Source: Spirogloea muscicola (taxonomy: Eukaryota; Streptophyta; Zygnematophyceae; Spirogloeales; Spirogloeaceae). From it: a stretch of DNA of 10,124 nucleotides. The position numbers and the translations under genes were made by a program. Location of the stretch: positions 1 to 10,124 of the forward strand of contig WELB01000482.1 in NCBI GenBank assembly GCA_009602725.1, given 5' to 3'. Shown in pieces: positions 1 to 7,421 of the stretch; the stretch's first letter is position 1, and each line of letters opens with the position of its first letter. The notes beneath the pieces are model-generated. The model was given only the letters and a program-made list of their open reading frames with translations. It did no database searches and was not told where the DNA came from.

Positions 1-350
1 GCTGGTTGTTCCAGCCCCTATTCTCAATGGGCGAGCACTTTCTTCATCTCCGCACTCAAGCTCCCTCAGACCTTGTCCATTCTTTTGGGCTGGCCTTTCC
101 CAGCCACCAGTCAATCTGGCCGCGCTTTCTCATCTCCTGTCTAGAGGTTACTGAGCATTCCCTGGCTGCTGTCTTAGCCCTAGTCGTTCGCACTCAGGCT
201 CCCTCAGACTTTGTCCATTCTTTTGGGCTGGCCTTTCTCAGCCACCAGTCAATCTGGCCGCGCTTCCTCTTTGGGCTGGCCTTTCCCAGCCACCAGTCAA
301 TCTGGCCGCGCTTTCTCTCTTTGGGCTGGCCTCATCTCACAGCCACGTCT
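1..350 (+). repeat. Clustered LINE/SINE-like 3' tail copies with GGCTGG hairpin
   Basis: This block holds at least four same-strand copies of one tail, at about 51-130, 188-266, 269-316 and 317-350 (partial), plus a fragment of a second tail type at 1-45. The full unit runs from a CT-rich stretch through TTGTCCATTCTTTTGGGCTG, a hairpin (GGCTGG, short loop, CCAGCC) and then CCAGTCAATCTGGCCGCGC. The 1-45 fragment instead has CCCCTAT and GGGCGAGCACTT after the hairpin. The copy at 188-266 is preceded at 146-155 by GGTTACTGAG, the same bases that end the retroelement frames at 492 and 2591, so the unit spans the element's last codons and its 3' UTR. The copy at 269-316 follows the previous one almost directly. 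A continuous frame through 6-386 only translates the repeat and is not treated as a gene. Confidence 0.8.
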
Positions 351-391
351 TTCCGCCGGATAGCTACTCAGACTTGCATCTCCTGACTAGA

Positions 392-491
392 GGTTACTGA
401 GCGGGGGAAAAGCTCGCCCATAGAAGAGAGGGGCTGGCAGAAGCCAGCCAAAAAAGAATGGACAAAATACAAAGAGCTACAGGAGAATCAC
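392..491 (-). repeat. 3' UTR and tail of the minus-strand retroelement fragment
   Basis: Reading the minus strand down from the stop codon at 492-494, the sequence contains TTTTGTCCATTCTTTTTTGG, a hairpin (GGCTGGC/GCCAGCC with a 4-base loop, 433-450) and then CTATGGGCGAGC. This is the tail seen in solo copies elsewhere in the window, here still joined to its coding end, which identifies the small repeats as element 3' ends. A plus-strand GGTTACTGAG at 392-401 marks the abutting end of another copy in the opposite orientation. Confidence 0.7.
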
Positions 492-962
492 TCAGTAACC
501 TCTGCTAAGCAGCCGCAGGTCGGAGATGCTAGGCTCGTTGAAGTGGGTCCCCTGGCCAGAGCCAGAGGCAGCAGCGAGGGCTCTGCCGGCACGAAGGTGC
601 AACGCCCGGGCCATAGACCTCTGCAGCGAGACGGCCAGGCGCATTCGATACACTTGCGCCAGCGACCCGACTGCAGGAAAGTCGATTGGCTCCCCATGGA
701 AGCGACGGGCGATGGTGTGGCGGGCGAGCTGGGTGAGCAGCTCGAGCCACCGAGCGCCCAGCGCCCCATGGGTATCAATGGCTAAGGGGAAGAACTCGTC
801 TTCCCGCGGATGGTCTGCGTACTTCAGATCTTTGGCTCGAGCAGCGCAGGCGACCGCATACCCAGCCTTGGTGGCACATTGAGCTGGGTGTGAGCGGTCG
901 TAGGCATCAGTGGTCACCACGTCCAGGAGAAGACGTGGCCCGCCGGCCTGTGGGGTGGCCAC
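492..962 (-). pseudogene. 5'-truncated non-LTR retroelement C-terminal fragment
   Basis: This open frame of about 156 residues has no ATG start; it opens at a GTG and the frame runs a little further upstream before similarity ends. It is clearly related along its length to the plus-strand frame at 1758-2591. Both have GGGPR/AGGPR, then a [LV]DVV..[DE]AY motif, a K...Y motif, a central P.AID..G.LG.R block, an LQR....AL....GRAL block, and the closing SISDL..L..GY before the stop. I infer that it is the C-terminal region of a LINE-like polyprotein, the part lying after reverse transcriptase that in some families holds a restriction-like endonuclease fold. No reverse-transcriptase motif is present, so the copy is severely 5'-truncated, as is usual for such elements. 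The antisense frames here are shadows. Family assignment is from remembered pattern, not a search. Confidence 0.6.
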
Positions 963-1019
963 CAGGCGTGGAGACCGTCGGCCCTTTCCTGGACCGGCAT
1001 GATGCCGGAGTGCTCCGCT

Positions 1020-1141
1020 GCTTACTGAGCGCTCCTGGCTGATGTCTTAGTCCTAGTCCTTCGCACTCCGGCTCCTTCAGACCTTGTCCATTCCTTTGGG
1101 CTGGCCTTTCCCAGCCACCAGTCAATCTGGCCGCGCTTTCT
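1020..1141 (+). repeat. Solo retroelement 3' tail copy
   Basis: It begins with GCTTACTGAG, one mismatch from the element's final codons plus stop. It continues through CCTGGCTGATGTCTTAGTCC, matching the spacer at 162-182, then the CCTTCAGACCTTGTCCATTC stretch, the hairpin at 1099-1116 and the CCAGTCAATCTGGCCGCGC end. It is the cleanest full-length example of the roughly 120-base tail unit and carries no other coding sequence. Confidence 0.75.
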
Positions 1142-1546
1142 TCTTTTTTTGATTAGAGCTCCTCCTCTATGCAGACACAACAATAGAAGGGGTTGTGAAG
1201 GTGCCAGCCCAGAAAGAATGGAAGGTCCAAAGGGCCGAGAGGCGCCTAAACCACAGCGAATGGGAGCTGAGTGGGGAACGACTCTTCCAGTAGGCCTTTC
1301 CCAGCCCCTATCCTAAGGGCAAGCACTTCTTCCAGGAGAGGGCGGTGGCTGTAACTGGCAAGACCAGAAAAAGTCATGAAGGGCCAGAAAGCTGGGTGCG
1401 GCTGCGGATATTAAAAGAACGATAACAAAGAAAGAGAGAGAGGCGCTCCAGAAAAAGTGCTAAAGCACACAGTGACTCATGTGAACTCTGAGTGCTCAAA
1501 TTCTCCTAGTGAATCAGTAACCCCGAGTCAGCACTTGCTAACTAGA
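1142..1546 (-). repeat. Diverged, mostly antisense retroelement 3' end
   Basis: No gene is visible here. On the minus strand GGTTACTGA occurs at 1514-1522, followed by a TTC/GGAGAA-rich stretch resembling the 3' UTR next to the 492-962 fragment. Further along the minus strand, CCATTCTTTCTGGGCTGGC lies at about 1203-1221, the start of the tail hairpin. A sense-oriented tail fragment (TTTCCCAGCCCCTATCCTAA, then GGGCAAGCACTTC) interrupts it at about 1297-1330. A purine-rich run (AAAGAGAGAGAGG) sits at 1430-1442. The arrangement looks like nested insertions; exact boundaries cannot be set by eye. Confidence 0.5.
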
Positions 1547-1757
1547 GGTTGTTGAGAGCCCACTTGCTGACGTCTTGGAGACTGGTATCCTGCTGTTTGC
1601 GACATCCGGCCCTTTCAGACCTTGTCCATTCCTTTTGGCTGGCCTCTCACAGCCATTGTGGTAACTTGGAAGAGCTGTTTCTCTGCTGTAGCTGCTAAGC
1701 GTTTTTTGGCCCCTTCGAACCATTGTCATATCTTTTCGGGCTGGCTTATCACAGCCC
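1543..1757 (+). repeat. Two further degenerate 3' tail copies
   Basis: The first copy starts at TAGAGGTTGTTGAG (1543-1556), a variant of the element's ORF end, and carries CTTGTCCATTCCTTTTGGCT and a hairpin (GGCTG/CAGCC) at 1637-1654. The second, at about 1711-1757, has diverged to CATTGTCATATCTTTTCGGG and ends in GGGCTGGCTTATCACAGCCC. The second copy's hairpin lies immediately before the start of the plus-strand retroelement frame, marking an insertion or truncation junction near 1758. Confidence 0.6.
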
Positions 1758-2591
1758 TTGCCGTCGCCAACGCCTTCAGCATCAGCTCCGAGGCCTTACG
1801 GACGTCGCTTCAACTCTTCCTCGGCCGTCAGCATCAGCTCCGAGGCCTTTCGGATGTCGCTTCAACTCTTCCTCGGCCTCCCACCTAATTGCCTAATTGG
1901 GGTGCGCCAGTGCGAGTGCGGCTTCCGTGCAGAGGGTGCTGAGCTCGCCACTCACATGCTGAGATGCCCCACTGGACCAGAAGTGGTGGGCATTCACAAC
2001 CTCCTTAGCGATGCCCTAGCGGGCTTGATGCGCGACGCCGGCTACCGTGCGGTGGTGGAAGTCAACAATATCATGCCTATCACCACGGACGTCCAGGACG
2101 TCATCATCGTCCTGGGCGCACACGACATTGTGGGCGTGCAACCTGGTGGAGGACCACGGGCCCTGGTCGACGTTGTTGTTGCGGAGGCGTATGAAGGTCC
2201 AGCATCGACACACATCGCTGGTCACGCAGTGGGCGGTGCAGAACAAAGAAAACTGCAGCACTACTCCGGTTACCCCCAATGCGATCAGCTCCTGCCAGCG
2301 GCAATCGACATCTTTGGCTGTCTGGGTCCTCGTTTCCACACTCTCCTTCAAAACATTGCCAATCTAGGCTACACTCGACGTGCAGATGTATTTCCGGCTG
2401 AGATGGGCTTGCCAGCTGCATATCTGTCGCTCTTGCGACGACGAGTTTCGGCCTGTTTGCAGCGTGCTCAGGATAGTGCCTTGCACCAGAAAGCCGGGCG
2501 AGCTCTAGTTGGTGGCAGACGGGCTTCGTTTCTGCCATCTAGTATTCATGCATCCATTAGTGACCTTAATATTTTGACCCATGGTTACTGA
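1758..2591 (+). pseudogene. Non-LTR retroelement C-terminal region (zinc knuckle plus endonuclease-like)
   Basis: The frame is open for 277 residues, starting at an ATG that is probably fortuitous because the first 30 or so residues cross the 52-base duplication. From about residue 50 it shows a C-E-C-G ... H-M-L-R-C arrangement (residues about 53-70). This resembles the CCHC-type knuckle after reverse transcriptase in LINE-like elements. It then has E-V-N, D-V-Q-D, L-V-D-V-V and R-K-L-Q-H-Y. The acidic residues followed by K...Y suggest a restriction-like endonuclease core. The remainder matches the minus-strand fragment at 492-962, ending SISDLNILTHGY. Reverse transcriptase is absent, so it is a 5'-truncated copy even though the remaining frame is intact. 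The alternative, a domesticated or unknown host gene, cannot be excluded without a search. Confidence 0.6.
1776..1879 (+). repeat. 52-base tandem duplication
   Basis: Bases 1776-1827 and 1828-1879 are two adjacent copies that differ at only a few positions (for example TTACGGACG against TTTCGGATG). The period of 52 is not a multiple of three. Each copy therefore encodes the same peptide (SISSEA.R.SLQLFLG) in a different frame, and only the second copy is in frame with the retroelement coding region that follows. Confidence 0.9.
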
Positions 2592-3099
2592 GCGGGTCAA
2601 TCTGCTGTGATTTATGCACATCTTTAGATGTGCTTGCCTTTGTACTTGGCCATTTAACCTACGTTTGTTTCACATCCACGGAATTCCTTGCCCCCATTGG
2701 GAGTGCCACTTCTTCTTTCTCTGCAGCCGCCGCAAGTCGAGTGACTCGCAGCTGGAAATTTGCAGCTGGAAAAGAGTCACCCCGACGATCACCACAGGTA
2801 GCAGCGGCCAGGCCGCGAGAGCACGGCCTGCCCGCAACAGCGGAGCGGAAATTGTGTTTCCGCTGTTGGCCCTTCGCAGCGACTCTTGCCTGAGCAGCGA
2901 ACCGGCTCCGCGCTCGGCCTCGTTCCTTCACGTCGTGCGCATTCAGGCTGTCGAAGCCCCTCAAGACTGGGCTTGGCCGCTTTGGCCGTCCCTGGTGTCA
3001 AGACACGCAAGTGCCATGTCAAAAGGTGGAAACGGAGCGCGCTTCCGCGGGCGCCACAGAGCGTGGCGCTCCGTGGGCGCCCGCAAGCCACCGGCGGGC
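2592..3099. other. Non-coding stretch with several inverted repeats
   Basis: No convincing gene is seen. Just after the retroelement stop is a perfect 8-base-stem hairpin at 2616-2633 (GCACATCT, TT, AGATGTGC). GCAGCTGGAAA occurs twice, at 2748-2758 and 2762-2772, flanked by an inverted pair GTGACTC (2741-2747) and GAGTCAC (2774-2780). A 10-base stem pairs 2835-2844 with 2859-2868, and a 7-base stem lies inside it (2845-2851 with 2857-2863). A GC-rich inverted pair (GCGGGCGCC and GGGCGCCCGC) lies at about 3047-3084. The long plus-strand frame from 2614 has low-complexity composition and no recognisable domain, so it is not called. Confidence 0.5.
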
Positions 3100-3250
3100 G
3101 AGCAAGAAGGAAGTGCTCGCCCACCGAGCATAGGGGCTGGAAAAGCCAGCCCAAAAAAGAATGAGCAGAGTACGAGAAGGGGGCCAGGGGAAGCGCTGAG
3201 AAATACAAGCACAGAGAGAAACAGAGCAGCTACAAATCACTCGAGCAAGA
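3100..3250 (-). repeat. Antisense solo 3' tail copy upstream of the PNPOx-like gene
   Basis: Reading the minus strand, CATTCTTTTTTGGGCTGGC at about 3144-3162 leads into a hairpin (GGGCTGG/CCAGCCC, 7-base stem, at 3134-3152). CCCCTAT and GGGCGAGCACTTCC follow. This is the same tail subtype as the one attached to the 492-962 fragment. Further similarity to that fragment's 3' UTR (CTACA..., AATCACTC) is visible around 3229-3245. It lies within 150-300 bases of the likely start of the next gene, so it could contribute to that gene's promoter or 5' leader. Confidence 0.6.
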
Positions 3251-3395
3251 GCTGCTGCAGGCGCTGCGAGCCGGAGCTGAGCCTCCCGCAGCTCTCGCCC
3301 CACGGCCGAGCCCGGGCCCCACGAGCCCCGCCGGCTCTCGCACGCCCCGCTCGGCCAGCAGCAGGACCCCTACAGCGGGGTGCCGCGGCGCGGCC

Positions 3396-6300
3396 ATGAC
3401 CACCCTCCTGCTGGGCTGCGCCCTGCTCGCCCCCCCAGCTGCCTTGCGCCGCGACTGGGCCCTCCTCAGGGCGGCAGGCCGCCACTCTCGCAGACGCGCG
3501 ACCCCGCAGTGTGCAGGCGCGGCCAGGCCCACGCCCACGTCCGGGCTCGCCGCAACCATGGCCACAGCCAGCGAAGCTCCTCCGCCCGTGAGGGCCGTGC
3601 CCCGTGCGTCCCTCAGATTGCGTGCAAGAGCAGTCTCCTCCTCGAAGACGCGAACTCTGCTTGCTGTATTTGGGTGTCCATCGGCCTTTCAGGGCTGTGC
3701 AATGAGAATCTGCAGCAGGCCGAGTTACTGACTTGGAGCTTCACAGTCCTCACAATCATTGCGGCACTCGGACAAATTTGGCTGGTGGTGTGTGCTTGCT
3801 CAGCCTGCGGAAGTGCAGGAGGGCGTAGACTTTTGGCAGCGGATACAAGCCCACCAGGTCCACATCATGCCTTGCTGCTCTTGCGTGTTCCTGCAGGATA
3901 TCCTGGTCAGTGTTGATATCTTGTCAAAAATTTGCCGCTTGGTGGGCACAACTTCTGAAGGCGACCTTTAATTGATCACTAGGCCCCCCGTATTGCCCTT
4001 GTGACTTCATTCCAACTCTTGCTGTTGTTTCAGAGGTCTGCTGTGAAGCTTTCGGCACTGGAAGAAGCAAGGACTGCTGTCGAGAAAAGTCTGACCGGCA
4101 CACTGTCAACCTTCTCGAAGGTCTTGTGCCCTTCCTTCTCTCCTCAATGTAACAAACGCCTCATCAACACCTTCTCTCCGCACAGTTCTATGGCAGCATG
4201 ATTTCCAAAAGGGACGATTCTGATACATGCCGCTTCGAGGTTCTGCACCAGCCATCAACATCATGTACTGCAGTCGAATGAGGTATTGTGGCCTCTCCTT
4301 TGTGTGCAGAAATTTGAAGGTTATCCATTTGGCTCAAGAGTGGGCTTTGCTTCTGACCTCAGAGGGAGGCCGGTGCTAGCAGTCAGCTCTCTATCGCTCC
4401 ACACCAAGGCAGCCACCTGAGAACCTTCTTGCTGCAGGGTACTGTGTGTGCATTTGCCACTTTGGAACCTGCATCAATGCAGTAAGTCACACTTGCGTGG
4501 CAGCAGTGGGCTGCTTCTGTTGGTGATATAAGGATCACCTGCTCGTAAAACCTGCCAATATAAGCAAGCCTCTTGCGTTGGATGACTGACTTCGACTTCC
4601 TTGACCAATACACTAAGCAGGACCTGGAGGAAAATCCTAGGTGCTCTCTCTTGGTCCGACGAGATGCAAGTGATACGCTTGTGACAATAGTGGGAGATGC
4701 ATTTAAGGTAAGCTATGCAGCTTGCCTCCATAACAGTAGCTCGGATGCCCTTGCAGTGTCCTGGATGGCAATAAGGTTACTGAGGAGTAAAGCTCAGCAC
4801 GGCAATTCACACAGCCATGCTGCAGGTGCCACAAACAGAGGTTGCAGTGGTGAGAGATGCCTACTTGAAGAAGAATCCTTGAGGCTTTTTGGGTAAACCC
4901 TCATTGACTTACCTGCTCTTTTGCTTACTTCCCCTTGACTTTAGTCAAGATGCAGTCAGTGCCTATCGGTCTCGCAAAAGAGGGGAATGAGTCCAGTCTG
5001 CTGTCATGCTTTTTTCTGAGAAAGAGGACCCTTCGATACTGCTAAGCAGTGTCGAAGGGTCACCTCTTTTACTGCATAGCGCATGTCGTACAGCCTTATA
5101 CTGCAAAATGAAGTCCTATGTGAATGCTCAACACCATGCACTGCAGGTTGATTTTGGGGACTTCTGCTTCATACGCATTGAGCCCTTTCGCATTCGCATG
5201 ACAGCCAACATCGCCACAATGGCCATGGGAGCATCTGTGGCAGGTCAGTAAGTCATGGCCTGCCTTATTCGCTTTTGACACGTTCTTATTCTTTGGTTGG
5301 CTACTAGAGCAGGGTGTTCTGCATAGACTGTGAGGCTAAGTTTCCTGCTCAAATAAATTCCTGCTCAATTATACAAAAGGATCTGGTATGTCAGGCAGAC
5401 GGGCGCTGTCACTGGTCACATGGGGGGCTGAAATCCAAGAAAGCATTTCTAAATCACACTGGGTGACTGACTCATGACATCTCGTGCTTGAATCCCTCAA
5501 ATTACTTGATTTCTCTGACTTCTCCCGTGTTGCAGAGTTTGGCAAGGACGAGTTTGCTGCTGCACAGCCTGATTCCATATCATCGTTTGAAGCTCCCATT
5601 GCAGTCAGTACCTGTGACCAATGTTGCTGAGTTCAATGTTAAACATGAGTCCCACCCTGTCATAGCTCTTGTTGTCATTCTGTTGTCATCAAGCCAGCAC
5701 TGGTATAGCGGATCTCTACTATGAGATCTCTACTTTGAAATACAACAGGAGGCTCCACATGTCATTCGCACACTGGCTAAGCTCACAAGTAGCCTTTGAG
5801 GCTCTTGGCAGGGGCACTTGTTCTCGAACATGCAGCAGATTGCTCAAACCTTGTGTGCAGTGACATATCACACAGGGATGTTATGAAGCTGACAAGATGG
5901 GCAAAGGGCTCATCAGAAGCAGGCCAGATAGGCTTGCAATGCATCTGGAAAACCTCACCTTTTGTCTGATTGTGTTGTAGGCTCACATGAACAAGGATCA
6001 CACAGACTCCATGATAGCAATGGTGGAGAATGTGTTTGATTTCAAGGTGAGCGTCACAGAACCGCCCCATATTAGACCTGATGACATGTCAGCCTCTTGT
6101 CATGCCAAACGTTGCAGGTACAATAAAGACTGACTGCATCCTTGCATATGCAGCCTAGCTCAGCAAAGCTTATGACGTTGGACCGATATGGCCTCAGAGT
6201 CGAGGTAAGGGGTGACGCATTGTCTGACTCATCCACCTACCATCAGATCATCCTGTTATGTCATCCTTTACCCTGTTTTATCTCGTCACATTTGTGCAAA

Positions 6301-6895
6301 ACACTTCAATTCCTTGTGTCTTACTCACCGTCCTACTTGTTTAGAGGAAGGCCTGTTTGTTGTGCATTCATTGCACCCTTATGATGACTGGCCATGTATT
6401 GGCGTTAAGTAACTTTCCGATGTCCTTCATCCTTCATGGGAATGTGCAGGTGATGCATGATGGACAAGTCTTCAAGCTTTTCATTCCATTTCCGCGACCA
6501 GCTGAGGACCGCAAGTAAGCCTTGGCCTTGTAAGACCTAGATTTATATGGAACGGGTTGCTATGCTGACTTCGGATTGTTAGCAAGTGCGTTTGCAGTTT
6601 GGGACATGCTGACAGCCGGATTGCTCTTGGCAAATTTTCCGATATGTTTGTCACCACTCCATCTAATAGTTATGGACGTTTGCATCTTGAAGTGTGGGCC
6701 TTTGCTTGCATTGTACATGCACACTGTCTACGCGGAGTTGTTGTTGGTGAAAATGCTCTTGAGCACTCAACTGAGATGGATTTTGACGTTTTCCCCCCAA
6801 CTTGCAGGGACGTGAAGACCCTCATTGTACAAATGTCACAGACAGACAGAGCTGCGGAAGCTGCTCGGAGGCCAGTTGCCAGCTCTGAAATATAG
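3396..6895 (+). CDS. Chloroplast-type PNPOx-like FMN-binding split-barrel/DUF2470 protein, 12 exons, frame broken in exon 6
   Basis: Exons: 3396-3665, 3804-3857, 4034-4120, 4310-4408, 4621-4707, 4826-4892, 5147-5243, 5536-5603, 5981-6046, 6154-6204, 6450-6514, 6808-6895. One extra base in exon 6 aside, they encode about 365 residues. Residues 1-90 are R/A/S-rich and nearly free of acidic residues, like a transit peptide; an ATG at 3558 in better context (AACCATGG) gives a form 54 residues shorter. The split barrel follows: LSTFSK/KFEGYPFGS, GRPVLAVSSLSLHTK, NPRCSLLV, then AFW/VDFGDFCFIRIEP. The DUF2470-like part has HMNKDHTDSM, FKLFIPFPRPAEDRK and DVKTLIVQM. The family resembles plant PNPOx-like plastid proteins related to HugZ-type haem proteins and the glutamyl-tRNA-reductase-binding protein; a tetrapyrrole role is inferred, and PLP synthesis is unlikely. 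The exon 1/2 junction is the least certain. The frameshift and the GC donor after exon 4 are listed separately. Confidence 0.85.
4409..4620 (+). other. Apparent GC-AG intron (intron 4 of the PNPOx-like gene)
   Basis: Exon 4 must include the conserved block ending SLSLHTK at 4408. Exon 5 must begin DLEENPRC at 4621, after a good acceptor (CTAAGCAG). The base pair after AAG at 4408 is GC, and the frame meets TGA at 4418-4420 with no GT in between, so no GT donor can preserve both blocks. The donor context AAG/GCAGCC fits the usual GC-donor consensus poorly beyond the first two bases. A mutated donor or a base error are the alternatives. Confidence 0.6.
4877..4892 (+). other. Single-base frameshift at the end of exon 6
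   Basis: Exon 6 reads VPQTEVAVVRDAYLKKNP in phase from 4826 and then meets TGA at 4880-4882. Ignoring one T at 4879/4880 restores GAG GCT TTT TGG (EAFW) directly before a GTAAAC donor at 4893. Exon 7 then continues VDFGDF in the correct phase. The family normally has an uninterrupted P-x-A-F-W-V-D-F-G-D-F block here, so the extra base is a real lesion or a sequencing error. Confidence 0.8.
5021..5069 (+). repeat. Strong imperfect hairpin inside intron 6
   Basis: Bases 5027-5042 (GACCCTTCGATACTGC) pair with 5046-5061 (GCAGTGTCGAAGGGTC) across a three-base loop TAA, with a single T-G wobble. After a two-base bulge (AC at 5062-5063) the stem extends a further six pairs (AAAGAG 5021-5026 with CTCTTT 5064-5069), about 22 pairs in all. 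It lies entirely within the 254-base intron 4893-5146. It could be a small foldback element or an intronic small-RNA precursor; nothing in the sequence decides which. Confidence 0.75.
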
Positions 6896-7421
6896 CTAGA
6901 CCATTTTTGACTTGGCAACTTAGCCAATGGGGGGGAGATTCAGGGGAAGCTCTTCTCGTGGAGGGCTGCAGATATGTCACAACATGTGCAGGACTGTAGG
7001 CAGTACTGCACCAATGTTATTGTTGATGCACTACCACTGCAATGGCTGAGCGTCACTAGGCTTGGATAAACAGGACACTGGCTGTAGTGTTCACTGTTAA
7101 TGCCTTCAGAATGACTGGATAAATTGCCGGTGTGCTAGATCGGTCCATTTGGAGCCTACTAGCAAATGACAGTCCCCAGCCTTGAGACATGAAGCCTATG
7201 ATTGATTAGGCAAGATGCAGTAGCTAAATTTTCACCTACGAAGAGTTGGGTTTACAGGTGAGAGAAGCTCCTACCGCGTCATACCCAAGTGCGAGATGCC
7301 TGGTAAATGTACAGGCTGCCACATGGCTACTCAACACGTGTGTCTTGTGTCAACTGTCGGTTGGTGTCACGGGAATGTAGACAAGCAAGCACCACAGGAA
7401 GCAGTTGTAAGCCAGACAGGC
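6896..7421. other. Intergenic region between convergent genes
   Basis: The 526 bases between the stop of the PNPOx-like gene and the stop of the WRKY gene carry no supported reading frame, RNA gene or clear repeat. They must contain the 3' UTRs and polyadenylation sites of both genes, which face each other. No canonical AATAAA signal stands out on either strand. Confidence 0.6.

Noticed and set aside
51-350. Possible CRISPR-like array
   Set aside because: Repeat spacing is irregular, units are adjacent or truncated, spacers are themselves parts of the repeat, and the locus is eukaryotic.
6-386. Open frame of 126 codons with internal peptide repeats
   Set aside because: It is a translation of the tandem retroelement tail copies; the peptide repeat follows the DNA repeat and the same sequence occurs elsewhere without an open frame.
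1030-1060. CTGATG motif near a stem, considered as a hammerhead ribozyme core
   Set aside because: The conserved CTGANGA...GAAA core is not complete and no three-stem arrangement is visible.
1705-1730. tRNA-like B box on the minus strand (GGTTCGAAGGG)
   Set aside because: No A box or cloverleaf can be formed around it, and it lies in a diverged copy of the tail repeat.
2614-3399. Plus-strand frame of 261 codons
   Set aside because: It crosses inverted repeats and an antisense tail copy, has arginine/alanine-rich low-complexity content, and shows no recognisable domain; all three frames are rather open in this GC-rich stretch.
4121-4309. Open frame continuing past exon 3
   Set aside because: Joining 4120 to 4310 recreates the conserved STFSK/KFEGYP block, so this stretch is an intron with GT and CAG ends.
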